37,875 nucleotides of DNA from Prosthecobacter debontii (GTDB lineage Bacteria; Verrucomicrobiota; Verrucomicrobiia; Verrucomicrobiales; Akkermansiaceae). Within the stretch, counting starts at the first letter, position 1; every line of letters starts with the position of its first letter. Below are positions 24,990-32,704 of this stretch, piece after piece. The notes under the pieces are model-generated. The model had not been told where the DNA came from, did not search any database, and saw only the letters and a list, made by a program, of their open reading frames with translations. Location: the NCBI GenBank assembly GCA_945885485.1, contig CAMCYT010000002.1, forward strand, positions 1-37,875, written 5' to 3'. The position numbers and the translations under genes are program-made.

Positions 24990-25427
24990 TCAATCCCTTT
25001 GATAAGGCCAAGATTCCGATACATCAATTAAGCCTGCACGGTTGGGATTCATTCGAATATAAATCGCTTTCTCTTGGGCGCTTTCTTCTGAGCGTAGTCG
25101 ATGCTCAAAAAATCCATCTTGCCATTCAAATTTGCACTGACGCGCGAGCCAACGCTTCCACTCTTCGATCATTTTGCGCATCTCGAAATGTTGCGGAAAA
25201 AAGACAATTCCATGCAGATGATCCGGCATGGCCAAGATTAGATTCCAATGCCAATCACCTCGATTCTCTCGGAAAGCAATAGATTCTAAAATGGCTTCCC
25301 AATTTTTCGGATTTGCGAACTGATTCACGTTTCGGCGTTTTCCGTTTATTGTTAGGAAGAACGCCTCCTGAGTGGGATCGATCCAAGAGGGCACATCATG
25401 CGGCAGGTATTTCCGAATAGGTAGCAT
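24990..25427 (-). CDS. REP-associated tyrosine transposase RAYT2
   Basis: The 145-residue protein is related to RAYT1 but clearly divergent. Shared features are RKYLPHDVPSW at the N-terminus, AFFLTINGKRRNVNQF, the HxH metal site in LILAMPDHLHGIVFFP, FEWQDGFFEHRLRS, and AIYIRMNPNRAGLI with the candidate nucleophile Tyr. It is flanked on both sides by family 2 repeats (K1 and K2), so its cognate target is probably family 2 and not family 1. It uses its own TGA stop, 10 bp outside the repeat. No SD is present, and the leader is C-rich like that of RAYT1. Confidence 0.92.
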   Translation of the reverse strand: MLPIRKYLPHDVPSWIDPTQEAFFLTINGKRRNVNQFANPKNWEAILESIAFRENRGDWHWNLILAMPDHLHGIVFFPQHFEMRKMIEEWKRWLARQCKFEWQDGFFEHRLRSEESAQEKAIYIRMNPNRAGLIDVSESWPYQRD

Positions 25428-25436
25428 AGGGGGGGT

Positions 25437-25594
25437 GGTAGGGTGTCATCGCCGAGGGCACCGCGTGCAAACGAGGAGTCCTTGAGTGAATCGTATGAAG
25501 AATCTTTAGCGCGAAGCGTTGAGTCATTGGAAACATTATTTTCTAAATCTAGGTCATCTCGCTACGCGCGGCTGCCTCGGCGATGCAGCCCTAC
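25437..25594 (+). repeat. Family 2 GTAG composite repeat, copy K2
   Basis: The copy runs from GGTAGGGTGTCATCGCCGAGGGCACC to GGCTGCCTCGGCGATGCAGCCCTACC. The spacer again contains GTGCAAACGAGGA, and it is about 45 bp longer than that of K1. It starts 9 bp upstream of the RAYT2 ATG. Confidence 0.87.
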
Positions 25595-25605
25595 CTTCAT
25601 GGAGC

Positions 25606-26355
25606 CTATTTCCAGATCGGCAAGCTCGACGCTGGATTCAGGGCTTCTGGAGGTTCGATGGCGAAGGCTTTTTCTTCGCCGACTCGGTATGGGCCGTAGG
25701 CGATGGGGACGACGGTGATTTTCAGTGCTTGCTCTTCATCGACGATAGTTTTTGCAATATAGATGATGGCGGCGCAGTTCGGGTTTTTATTCACCTCAAG
25801 AATATCGCCTTTATTAAACTGATATACGGCATCTTTGTTGTCAGTTGGGAAAATGTATTCCATCACCACGGGGAATCCGACCGCTAGCGCAAAGTCGTCT
25901 TGTTTCACCATTGCTTGAGCGCGGACTACGAAGCCGGGGTAAAGGAAATCGCCCTTTTCAAGCTTGGTTACATCGGCCACTTGATAGTCGCCTTCCGCAT
26001 AGGTGAGCAGTAGATTTTTATCAAAATTGCGCATGTAGTTACGCAACAAGAGTGAGTTGAGTCGCGCGCGCTTTTTCTCGGTTAGTCCGAAATATTTTCC
26101 ATACAGTTCTGATGGATTCAGCGCATTTCCGTTAGGGACATCGAGGACGGTGTAGCGTTTAAGCTCGGGGAGACGACCAAGCCATTTCAGGATCGCGTAG
26201 TTGCGTGGGATTTCTGGATTTCCGAAAACGTGCAGACATAGGGCCCAACTGATTAACGCAAAGGATGCCGCTAGAATATTTGCAAGCATCCACCAGTAGT
26301 ATGCCGGCTTTGGTGGCTCGATTTCTTCGCTCTGTGGTTTGCGTTTCTGAGGCAC
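25606..26355 (-). CDS. Uncharacterised single-pass membrane protein
   Basis: I do not recognise the family. A short basic N-terminus (PQKRKPQSEE) precedes one membrane helix (WWMLANILAASFALISWALCLHVFG). A soluble domain of about 200 residues follows, with ELKRYTVLDVPNGNALNPSELYGKYFGL and several beta-rich segments (YPGFVVRAQAMVKQDDFALAVGFPVVMEYIFP). By the positive-inside rule the large domain is probably periplasmic. The track begins at TTG 26385; I prefer GTG 26355 (249 residues) because it avoids overlap with the Fe-S carrier gene. The two genes are 5 nt apart and probably cotranscribed. The stop is separate from the adjacent K2 repeat. Confidence 0.65.
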   Translation of the reverse strand: MPQKRKPQSEEIEPPKPAYYWWMLANILAASFALISWALCLHVFGNPEIPRNYAILKWLGRLPELKRYTVLDVPNGNALNPSELYGKYFGLTEKKRARLNSLLLRNYMRNFDKNLLLTYAEGDYQVADVTKLEKGDFLYPGFVVRAQAMVKQDDFALAVGFPVVMEYIFPTDNKDAVYQFNKGDILEVNKNPNCAAIIYIAKTIVDEEQALKITVVPIAYGPYRVGEEKAFAIEPPEALNPASSLPIWK

Positions 26356-26360
26356 GAAAA

Positions 26361-26747
26361 TTAAACCGCGCCTCCCTCGCCACAAACTTCCCCGTCTTCC
26401 GCGCCGCTGCCTTCGGGTTCGTCATCGGGTTCGAACGATGTGCCGCATCCGCAGGAACGTCGCGCTTTGGGATTGTTGATTTTAAATCCAGCATCTGTTA
26501 GATCATCCGAGTAATCGATTTCACAACCCCGCAATTTATCAAAACTATCCGCCGCGATGATGACCCGCGCCTCGCCTTGCTCGACGATTTCGTCCCCCGC
26601 TTCCGGCTCGGCGACTTTCATTTCATACTGCCAGCCCGCGCAGCCGCCTTTGCTGACGCCAAGCCGCAGCCCAGCCGTCGGCGAGGCCGACTTGCTTTTC
26701 AGCAAGGACACGAGTTCCGCGCTTGCTTTGTCAGTGATTTGGATCAT
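26361..26747 (-). CDS. A-type iron-sulfur carrier protein (IscA/SufA/ErpA family)
   Basis: A-type carriers pass Fe-S clusters from scaffold to target proteins in the cytoplasm. The 128-residue protein has the three conserved cysteines: Cys36 in SKGGCAGWQYEM and Cys99 and Cys101 in RRSCGCGTSFE. IDYSDDLTDAGFKINNPKA sits between them as usual. An acidic tail of about 24 residues, with one further Cys, follows the canonical end and is unusual. No isc or suf genes are nearby. It is upstream of the unknown membrane protein with a 5-nt gap. It cannot be assigned to IscA, SufA or ErpA from sequence alone. Confidence 0.9.
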   Translation of the reverse strand: MIQITDKASAELVSLLKSKSASPTAGLRLGVSKGGCAGWQYEMKVAEPEAGDEIVEQGEARVIIAADSFDKLRGCEIDYSDDLTDAGFKINNPKARRSCGCGTSFEPDDEPEGSGAEDGEVCGEGGAV

Positions 26748-26804
26748 GGCGAGAACTTAGCCTTTCGATGCGAACTTGAAACCCCAAATTTTACCTTAAA
26801 AAAA

Positions 26805-26931
26805 GGTAGGGTCGCCACGCCGTGGCGACCCAATTCAAGAATCTCAAAAAACTATTAATCCTGTGGTTGTGTAACATCCTTCAATGCCACCCTTTTCTAT
26901 TCTACGGTCAACACGGCGTGTTGACCGTACC
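26805..26931 (-). repeat. Family 1 composite repeat, copy J (inverted)
   Basis: On the plus strand GGTAGGGTCGCCACG...GTGGCGACCCAATTC comes first and CTACGGTCAACACGG...TTGACCGTACC comes last. The second foot reads GTACC instead of CTACC. It lies between the minus-strand genes pgi and the Fe-S carrier. Confidence 0.85.
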
Positions 26932-26939
26932 TTTCCTAA

Positions 26940-28484
26940 TCACAACTGGAACAAATCTTCCGCAGGGCTTTTCCCCATGGACATCTGGGCTTCGTGGTTG
27001 TTTGCGAGGTGGACCAGGCAGTGATAGACCGATTCCGGATCGGCATCGACTTCGAAGGCGACCTGCTCTGCATTTTTCGCTTCGGAAACCAAGCGACCGC
27101 GCACGCGGCTGAGCAGATCGAGGAAAACAATAGCAGCGGCTTTTCCAGCTTCGACGCCTGGTTGGTGATAGGCGTTGATATTGATCAAGGAGGCGTAGAA
27201 GGAAACCGCGCGCTCAAACAAGGCGATCAACATTCCAAGCGTGAACGGAGTGACTTCGAAAATCGAAATCGTCAGCGAGTTGCGGCCGTTTTCGTAAAGC
27301 GCATTGCGTGTGCCGCGAAGGAAGCCTTGCAAGTAATCTTGGCTGGTGTTTCCGGGATCGACCTCGATGGATTTCCCCTGTCGGCCATGGCGAACTTCGA
27401 TAAATGTCGCGAAGAAATTATTCACGCCCTCGCGGAGTTGCTGCACGTAGGCGTGCTGATCGGTCGAGCCTTTGTTGCCGTATACCGCGATTCCTTGGTT
27501 CACGGTATTGCCGGCGAGATCTTTTTCTTTACCCAAAGATTCCATCACGAGCTGCTGGAGATATTTGGAAAATAAAACGAGTGAATCTTTATAAGGCAAT
27601 ACGACCATGTCTTTTTCACCGCGTCCTTTGGTTGCGCTGTGCCATGCGATCGCAAGCTGCATCGCGGCGTTTTTCGCGGCATCGCGAACGCGAGTTTTTT
27701 CATCCATCGCTGCGGCGCCAGAGAGCATCGCATCGATATCGAGGCCTTGCAGAGCTGCTGGCACGAGGCCGACGGTTGAGAGCACGGAAGTCCGTCCGCC
27801 GACCCAATCCTCCATCGGGAAACGGGAGATGAAACCTTGTTCCGTCGCGTAACGATCCAGCTTCGAGCCCACGCCGGTGACAGCGACAGCGTGTTTTCCG
27901 AAATCGATTCCGGCTTTGTCGAACGCCGCTTTGGCTTCGAGCATGCCGTTGCGGGTTTCTGGAGTTCCTCCGGATTTTGAAATGACCAACACCAGTGTCT
28001 CAGAAAGTTTCAGAGTGGCGAGGGTTTCATCGATGCCTTGTGGATCGGTGTTGTCTAAAAATGCGAGAGGGATTTTGGCTTTTTGACCGATCGCTTGAGA
28101 AACCAATTGTGGACCCAGCGCGGAACCGCCGATCCCGATCAAGAGCACTTGCTTAAACACGCCACCCGCCGCGGTGCGGACTTGGCCGGTGTGGACTTTC
28201 TCGGCGAATTTTTTCAGAGCTTTGATGGGCTCGGTGATTTGGGCTTTGATTTCAGCTGTTGGCGCGATCTCCGGTTTGCGCAGCCAGTAATGACCGACCA
28301 TGCGGCCTTCATCTGGATTCGCAATCGCGCCGCTTTCCAATGCCACCATGTCGTCGAACGCTTTTACGATGTTGTCTTTCAGCGCGTCTTTCTCGCTTGA
28401 TTTCACATTCATTAAAGACAGATCCAAGGAGAACCTGAGGTCTTCGTATCTTACCAAACTTTCGTTGTATTCTTTCCAGCTCAT
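26940..28484 (-). CDS. pgi: Glucose-6-phosphate isomerase
   Basis: Pgi interconverts glucose 6-phosphate and fructose 6-phosphate in the cytoplasm. The 514-residue protein shows LIGIGGSALGPQLV, VISKSGGTPETRNG (sugar phosphate binding), DWVGGRTSVLSTVGLVPA (signature 1), GNKGSTDQHAYVQQLREG (with the conserved His and Gln) and AYHQPGVEAGKAAA (near the catalytic Lys). The length is between the short bacterial and the 550-residue types. It follows apt by 24 nt on the same strand, so the two are probably cotranscribed. The leader (CACACGAACAAACACA) has no SD. Confidence 0.96.
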   Translation of the reverse strand: MSWKEYNESLVRYEDLRFSLDLSLMNVKSSEKDALKDNIVKAFDDMVALESGAIANPDEGRMVGHYWLRKPEIAPTAEIKAQITEPIKALKKFAEKVHTGQVRTAAGGVFKQVLLIGIGGSALGPQLVSQAIGQKAKIPLAFLDNTDPQGIDETLATLKLSETLVLVISKSGGTPETRNGMLEAKAAFDKAGIDFGKHAVAVTGVGSKLDRYATEQGFISRFPMEDWVGGRTSVLSTVGLVPAALQGLDIDAMLSGAAAMDEKTRVRDAAKNAAMQLAIAWHSATKGRGEKDMVVLPYKDSLVLFSKYLQQLVMESLGKEKDLAGNTVNQGIAVYGNKGSTDQHAYVQQLREGVNNFFATFIEVRHGRQGKSIEVDPGNTSQDYLQGFLRGTRNALYENGRNSLTISIFEVTPFTLGMLIALFERAVSFYASLININAYHQPGVEAGKAAAIVFLDLLSRVRGRLVSEAKNAEQVAFEVDADPESVYHCLVHLANNHEAQMSMGKSPAEDLFQL

Positions 28485-28508
28485 TGTGTTTGTTCGTGTG
28501 TAATGAAA

Positions 28509-29027
28509 TCAGAAATTCAAGATCGACTTCACGGGGTGCTCCCCGAGTTTTTCGCGTCCATGGAGAAATGAAAGCTCGATTAAAAAAGAAATCGCCACGA
28601 TTTGCGCTCCGAGTCCTGAAAGCAATTTTACCGCAGCGGCCGCCGTGCCGCCGGTGGCAAGGATATCATCGACGAGAAGAACCCGCTCGCCGGGCTTGAG
28701 AGCGTCTTCATGGATCTCCACCACCGCATCACCGTATTCCAGCGCGTAGGCCGCTTCCTTGCATTTCCATGGCAGCTTACCTTTTTTGCGAATCGGCACA
28801 AAACCCAATCCCATCCGATCCGCCACCGCCGCTGCGAGGATAAATCCACGCGCATCAATCCCCACGATTTTATCCACCTTTTCTCCGCCCGCCGAGGAGA
28901 TAAGTAAATCAATCGCCGCCCGAAACAACTCCGCATCGCCCAAGATCGGCGTGATGTCTTTGAACACGACCCCTTCTCTGGGAAATCCCTCGACATCCCG
29001 AATCGCATTTCTAAGTCGCTCAACCAT
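28509..29027 (-). CDS. apt: Adenine phosphoribosyltransferase
   Basis: Apt salvages adenine with PRPP to AMP. The 172-residue length is standard. It shows IRDVEGFPREGVVFKDITPIL at the N-terminus, GIDARGFILAAAVADRMGLGFVPIRKKGKLP (adenine and pyrophosphate region) and the PRPP motif VLLVDDILATGGTA at about residues 116-129. This is one of the few genes with a plausible SD (GAGG about 7 nt before the ATG). It is the first gene of a probable apt-pgi unit. Confidence 0.96.
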   Translation of the reverse strand: MVERLRNAIRDVEGFPREGVVFKDITPILGDAELFRAAIDLLISSAGGEKVDKIVGIDARGFILAAAVADRMGLGFVPIRKKGKLPWKCKEAAYALEYGDAVVEIHEDALKPGERVLLVDDILATGGTAAAAVKLLSGLGAQIVAISFLIELSFLHGREKLGEHPVKSILNF

Positions 29028-29428
29028 TTCCCAGCCTCACCCGCCCATCGCCCCGAATCAAGACCTGAGAATGTAACGCGAATGAAAAATTCATCAAGCT
29101 GCCCATGAAAATAAAAATACGCGGAGTCTAACGCAAGCCACACGATGCGCGTTTTCTAAAGAACTGCTCGACTCTCGGAGTGCAAGTTCTCGCCATCGCG
29201 TTCAGTTTCGCGCTGATCTACAACGCGACCACTATTACCGTCGCGTGGATGGATTTCATGAATCCTCTCACTGACCATCATCGCCCTTGGGCTGAAGGAA
29301 CCATTGAATCTTTCTAAATGAGGTTTTTTAAGGCAAAACCGCTGAAACTCCGAGGTAGGATCAAAAAGTTGTGTTCTCGGCCAAGTTCCTCTATCGTTCG
29401 CTACATTGCAACTAGGCGGCAGCGAAAG
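29028..29428. other. Gene-poor divergent region between apt and the PocR-AraC gene
   Basis: About 400 bp without a convincing gene. A plus-strand frame from GTG 29180 to TAA 29317 would give 45 residues with one hydrophobic segment (VLAIAFSFALIYNATTI). It has no SD and no recognisable family, and could be a decayed remnant. The ORF track's extension of the PocR-AraC gene to 29318 covers the end of this region but is basic and low in family features. Confidence 0.35.
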
Positions 29429-30346
29429 ATGACCAGCGATCCAGACCATTTCAACCAAGCGCTTTATGAAAAAGTGCTGCATTGTGAATTGTTCACGACT
29501 TATCAGCACGCATTCCGCAGTGCGACCGGCCTGCCGCTTCGGTTTTTAGGAATAGATGAACTACACGAAGCTGCCTGTGAGCCTGACGCAAACGGTATTT
29601 CGTTTTGTGAAAAGCTCAATCTTTGTAAAAGCGCCTGCAAGGCCTGTATCGACGTCAACCAACGCCTCAACGCAGAGGCAAAAATCAATGGTCCAACCAC
29701 CTGTCATTGCTTTTCCGGAATGTCCGCCACCGCCATACCAGTTTTAAGCAACGGCAGCCCCATCGGTATCCTGCGCACGGGACAAATTTTTCACAAAGTC
29801 CCCAGCCCAACTACCTTCGAACAAGTATCGAAAACCTTGCGCCGCCAAGGCCTGACCAAGAAAGATGTCGATGCACTGAAGGAGGCCTATTTCCAAACTC
29901 AAGTCGTGATTCCCGAGCGCTACCAGAGCATGGTCACGCTGCTTTCGACTTTCGCCTCCCAACTCGGCAGGCATTCAGAGAAACTTGCGATCATCAGCGA
30001 TCATAGCGAACCCGCCGCCGTCGCACGTGCGAGAAAATTCATCGATGAAACCCTCGCCGATCCTCTGCCTCTCTCTCTGGTCGCCAGACAAGCGGGTCTC
30101 AGTGAGTCCCATTTTTGTCGTGTCTTCAAAGAATCCACCGGCCTGACTCTAACAGACTACGTCAACCGCCGCCGCATCGATTGGGCGAAAAAGGAACTCC
30201 TCAAACCAGGAGCCCGCGTCTCCGAAATCGCATTCCACATCGGTTATCAATCGCTCTCCCAGTTTAACCGCAGCTTCGCCCGCTTCACCGGAAACTCCCC
30301 AACCAATTTCCGCCGCGAAGAACTCGCGCGAGCAAGCTCGGTTTAG
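29429..30346 (+). CDS. PocR-domain AraC-family transcriptional regulator
   Basis: The protein has an N-terminal PocR-like sensory domain (about residues 10-165) and a C-terminal AraC double helix-turn-helix (about residues 195-300). The PocR part contains a conserved cysteine cluster, FCEKLNLCKSACKACID with CHCFSG later, and IPVLSNGSPIGILRTGQIF. The HTH part has LSLVARQAGLSESHFCRVFKESTGLTLTDYVN and VSEIAFHIGYQSLSQFNRSFARFTGNSP. PocR domains sense small hydrocarbon-type ligands such as 1,2-propanediol in Salmonella; the ligand here is unknown. I use the ATG at 29429 (305 residues), since the 37 extra residues from 29318 are Arg/Lys-rich and unlike the family. No target operon is adjacent. Confidence 0.85.
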   Translation: MTSDPDHFNQALYEKVLHCELFTTYQHAFRSATGLPLRFLGIDELHEAACEPDANGISFCEKLNLCKSACKACIDVNQRLNAEAKINGPTTCHCFSGMSATAIPVLSNGSPIGILRTGQIFHKVPSPTTFEQVSKTLRRQGLTKKDVDALKEAYFQTQVVIPERYQSMVTLLSTFASQLGRHSEKLAIISDHSEPAAVARARKFIDETLADPLPLSLVARQAGLSESHFCRVFKESTGLTLTDYVNRRRIDWAKKELLKPGARVSEIAFHIGYQSLSQFNRSFARFTGNSPTNFRREELARASSV

Positions 30347-30361
30347 GGTTAATCCCAAAAA

Positions 30362-30611
30362 GGTAGGGTAGGCATCGCCTTCCAGAAAGGAACCGCGATT
30401 TTAAAATCGCGACCTCACAAGGGATTCATCAGGAGCTCCGCTCGAACCATTTAGTTAAATGAGGTTTGGCTCAGTCTGGAGTGCGGAGGCTTGCCTCCGC
30501 CGAGGAGGAGCGGAGCTTGCTCCGCGTGGTGGGTGAAGAGAGCAAGAAAAAGAACAAAGCCACCCGCGACGGAGCAAGCTCCGTCCACCGCATGGCTGGA
30601 GCAAGCTCCAG
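30362..30611. repeat. Cluster of short GGAGC-type hairpins with a GTAGGG foot
   Basis: A GGTAGGGTAGGC start is followed by a perfect 18-nt palindrome, CGCGATTTTAAAATCGCG (30394-30411). Then come GCGGAGGCTTGCCTCCGC (30483-30500), GCGGAGCTTGCTCCGC (30510-30525), GACGGAGCAAGCTCCGTC (30568-30585) and CTGGAGCAAGCTCCAG (30596-30611). The predicted ORF at 30466-30759 is translated repeat and not a gene. This is a further repeat family lying between convergent genes. Confidence 0.75.
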
Positions 30612-30730
30612 CACTCTGGCTGAAGAAAATCTCGCCGCCTATCAGCTAATCAATCTCAAGGAGGGGCTGCATTCTGCTGCCCTACAACCAAAGTTATCTC
30701 AAGAAGTCGGCAGGATGCCGCCTCTCCTTG

Positions 30731-31871
30731 TCAATCTTCCTCATCCTTCGCACCTTTGACGCGGACTTTTCCGCGTAGCTTGGCTTCGATGAAGTTATCG
30801 ATGTCGCCATCCATGACGTCCTGGATGTTTCCTGATTCCTCACCGGTGCGGAGGTCGAGGACTTTTTGGTAGGGCTGGAAGACGTAGGAGCGGATCTGGC
30901 TGCCCCATGAGACATCGCTTTTTTCGCCGTAGGCGGCTTCGGCTTCGGCGGCGCGTTTGTCTTCCTCGATCTGGAAAAGTTTCGCTTTGAGGATTTGGTA
31001 GGCGAGTTCCTTGTTCGCGCCCTGAGTACGGGATGCGGTGGACTTGATCAGGATTCCAGAAGGAAGGTGGCGCAGTAAAACTCCGGTTTCGACCTTGTTG
31101 ACGTTTTGCCCACCCTTGCCGCCGGAGCGCATGGTGGTGATTTCGACATCCTTATCGTTGATCTCGATCTTAATCTTGTCATCGATTTCAGGGGTGGCGT
31201 CGATGGATGCGAAGGAGGTATGTCGTTTTCCAGCGGCATCAAATGGCGAGATTCTAACAAGTCGGTGCACGCCGCGTTCGTTCTTGAGGAAACCAAACGC
31301 GTTTTCGCCGGTGATTTTGATCGTTGAAGAGCGAAGGCCAGCGCCATCGCCGTCTTCCCAGTCGAGGGTTTCAACCTTGTAACCTTTGCTCTCCGCCCAA
31401 CGGGTATACATGCGGTGAAGCATCTGCGCCCAATCGCAGGCCTCGGTGCCGCCGGCACCCGCCTGGATCACAAGGTAGCAGTTGGCATCGTCGTTGGGGC
31501 GATTTAAAAGTGTGAGGAGTTCGAATTCGCGGATGTCCTTTTCAAGTTTGGCTGCGCCGGTGATGGCTTCTCTAGCAAGATCTTCGTCGTCAAATTCTTT
31601 AGCCAGCGAAACGCCCTCGATGACATCTTTGCACCGACCTTCCAGCGAGAGGAAGCTTCCCAGCTTCTTTTTCATTCCAGCGGCTTCTTCGGAAATTTTC
31701 CGCGCCTTGTCAGGATCGTTCCAAAATGCCGGAGCACCCATCGCTTCTTCAAGCGTCTGGATCTTGTTTTCTAAAACGGGAACGTCAAAGATACCTCCTG
31801 AGTTTTGATAGGCGGCTGGAAATGCCGTCCGTATCAAGTGCCAGGAGGTCAGCGGTAGGAAGTGTGGACAT
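30731..31871 (-). CDS. prfB: Peptide chain release factor 2 with programmed +1 frameshift
   Basis: RF2 terminates translation at UGA and UAA. The frame 30731-31786 encodes the body, including the stop-codon-recognition SPF in [13 protein letters not shown] and the catalytic GGQ in [16 protein letters not shown]. The track ORF extends upstream to 31921, but that extension is not the real N-terminus. The true start is ATG 31871 in another frame, reading [13 protein letters not shown]...SKLRRYL. After 28 codons it meets CTT TGA C at 31790-31784, where ribosomes shift +1 to continue [16 protein letters not shown]. An AGGAGG lies just upstream of the slip site. The complete product is about 379 residues. 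This is the classic RF2 autoregulation: low RF2 lets ribosomes pause at UGA and shift. Confidence 0.95.
31784..31799 (-). promoter_or_regulatory. prfB +1 programmed frameshift signal
   Basis: AGGAGG-TAT-CTT-TGA-C on the minus strand matches the known RF2 site: an internal SD-like element, three nucleotides, the CUU slip codon, then the UGA stop followed by C. The site is very close to that of Escherichia coli (AGGGGG-TAT-CTT-TGA-C). Confidence 0.95.
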
Positions 31872-31991
31872 GAGAGCCGAGAACAAATCCCAACAAGGCC
31901 AAGCGAGCAAGGATAAAGCAAATTTCCGTGGATGTTCGCGCTTTTTTAACAACGGAGGCACTGAGGAAGAGGGAGGACATAGAGAATAAAA

Positions 31992-32099
31992 CTCTAAATT
32001 TTAAACTTTAAATCTCAAAAGTAAATATGGGTTCACGGGCCGTATTAGAAACTTTTCATCTTCTTTTGGAATTTAGAGTTTAAGATTTAAAATTTGAGC
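31992..32099. repeat. Inverted pair of 7-nt A/T heptad arrays upstream of the DUF5069-like gene
   Basis: The left array, read on the minus strand, is TTTGAGA, TTTAAAG, TTTAAAA, TTTAGAG (31992-32019). The right array on the plus strand is TTTAGAG, TTTAAGA, TTTAAAA, TTTGAGC (32072-32099). The two can pair across a 52-nt loop. The right array ends 17 nt before the ATG of the next gene. Confidence 0.7.
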
Positions 32100-32116
32100 C
32101 TTATCCTCCCGTCACT

Positions 32117-32554
32117 ATGAGTCACAAAATTGTTCCTACGATCTCCTCCGGCACCGCCGGTCCGCTTGGTGTTCTTCATCTTCCACGTCTTTGGCAAAAA
32201 ATGTGCCTTGGTGCGGTCGGTAAGCTTGCCGATGGATATAAAAACTGCGGCCCTGGCTATGACATGATGGTGCTTGATGCGCTTGGTGTTAGCCAAGAGG
32301 CATTGGTTTCATTTGTTGCCAGCAACAAGCCAAGCTACACCCAGTTTGAGAAGTTCTTCGCCGAAAGTGCAACAAAGCTCAACGCCGCCTCCATCGCCGA
32401 AATCAACGGAGCGATTGCTGGTTACCAACACAAAGATGAAACCCGCCAATCCATCCTTGCTGCCGTGGGTCTTCCGGATGGAAAACCCACCGATGCCGTC
32501 AACCTGAATAACCTCGACGACTGGCAGGAATTCTATGCGTCGGAAATCGCCTAA
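32117..32554 (+). CDS. DUF5069-like protein
   Basis: A 145-residue, probably cytoplasmic protein without signal or membrane segments. It resembles the DUF5069 family common in Verrucomicrobiota, whose function is not known. Supporting segments are LHLPRLWQKMCLGAVGKLADGYKNCGPGYDMMVLDALG and the C-terminal VNLNNLDDWQEFYASE. The gene diverges from prfB across a region dominated by paired heptad arrays. The leader reads CTCCCGTCACT before ATG, without an SD. No operon partner is visible. Confidence 0.6.
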   Translation: MSHKIVPTISSGTAGPLGVLHLPRLWQKMCLGAVGKLADGYKNCGPGYDMMVLDALGVSQEALVSFVASNKPSYTQFEKFFAESATKLNAASIAEINGAIAGYQHKDETRQSILAAVGLPDGKPTDAVNLNNLDDWQEFYASEIA

Positions 32555-32704
32555 AGCGAACTTCATAGGCTGTGGGGTTGCTTCGGCATTTTTCTACAGG
32601 GAGGGATGAGAAGCGGGAGAAGAAGAGGATGAATGGGTAATGTTTATGAATCCCATCTCCTCACCTCCTTAGACTCCTCTCTCCTTGTTTTAAAATACCC
32701 GCGC

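Noticed and set aside
29180-29317. Possible 45-residue membrane peptide upstream of the PocR-AraC gene
   Set aside because: It has one hydrophobic stretch but needs a GTG start with no SD, has no recognisable family, and is too short to support without conservation data.
30466-30759. 97-residue plus-strand ORF after the PocR-AraC gene
   Set aside because: It is translated GGAGC hairpin sequence (repeated GASS and AEEE stretches) and overlaps the 3' end of prfB.
31872-31921. Upstream extension of the prfB body frame to 31921
   Set aside because: The first-frame ATG at 31871 plus the AGGAGG-TAT-CTT-TGA-C site explains the N-terminus; the extension ([16 protein letters not shown]) has no RF2 similarity.
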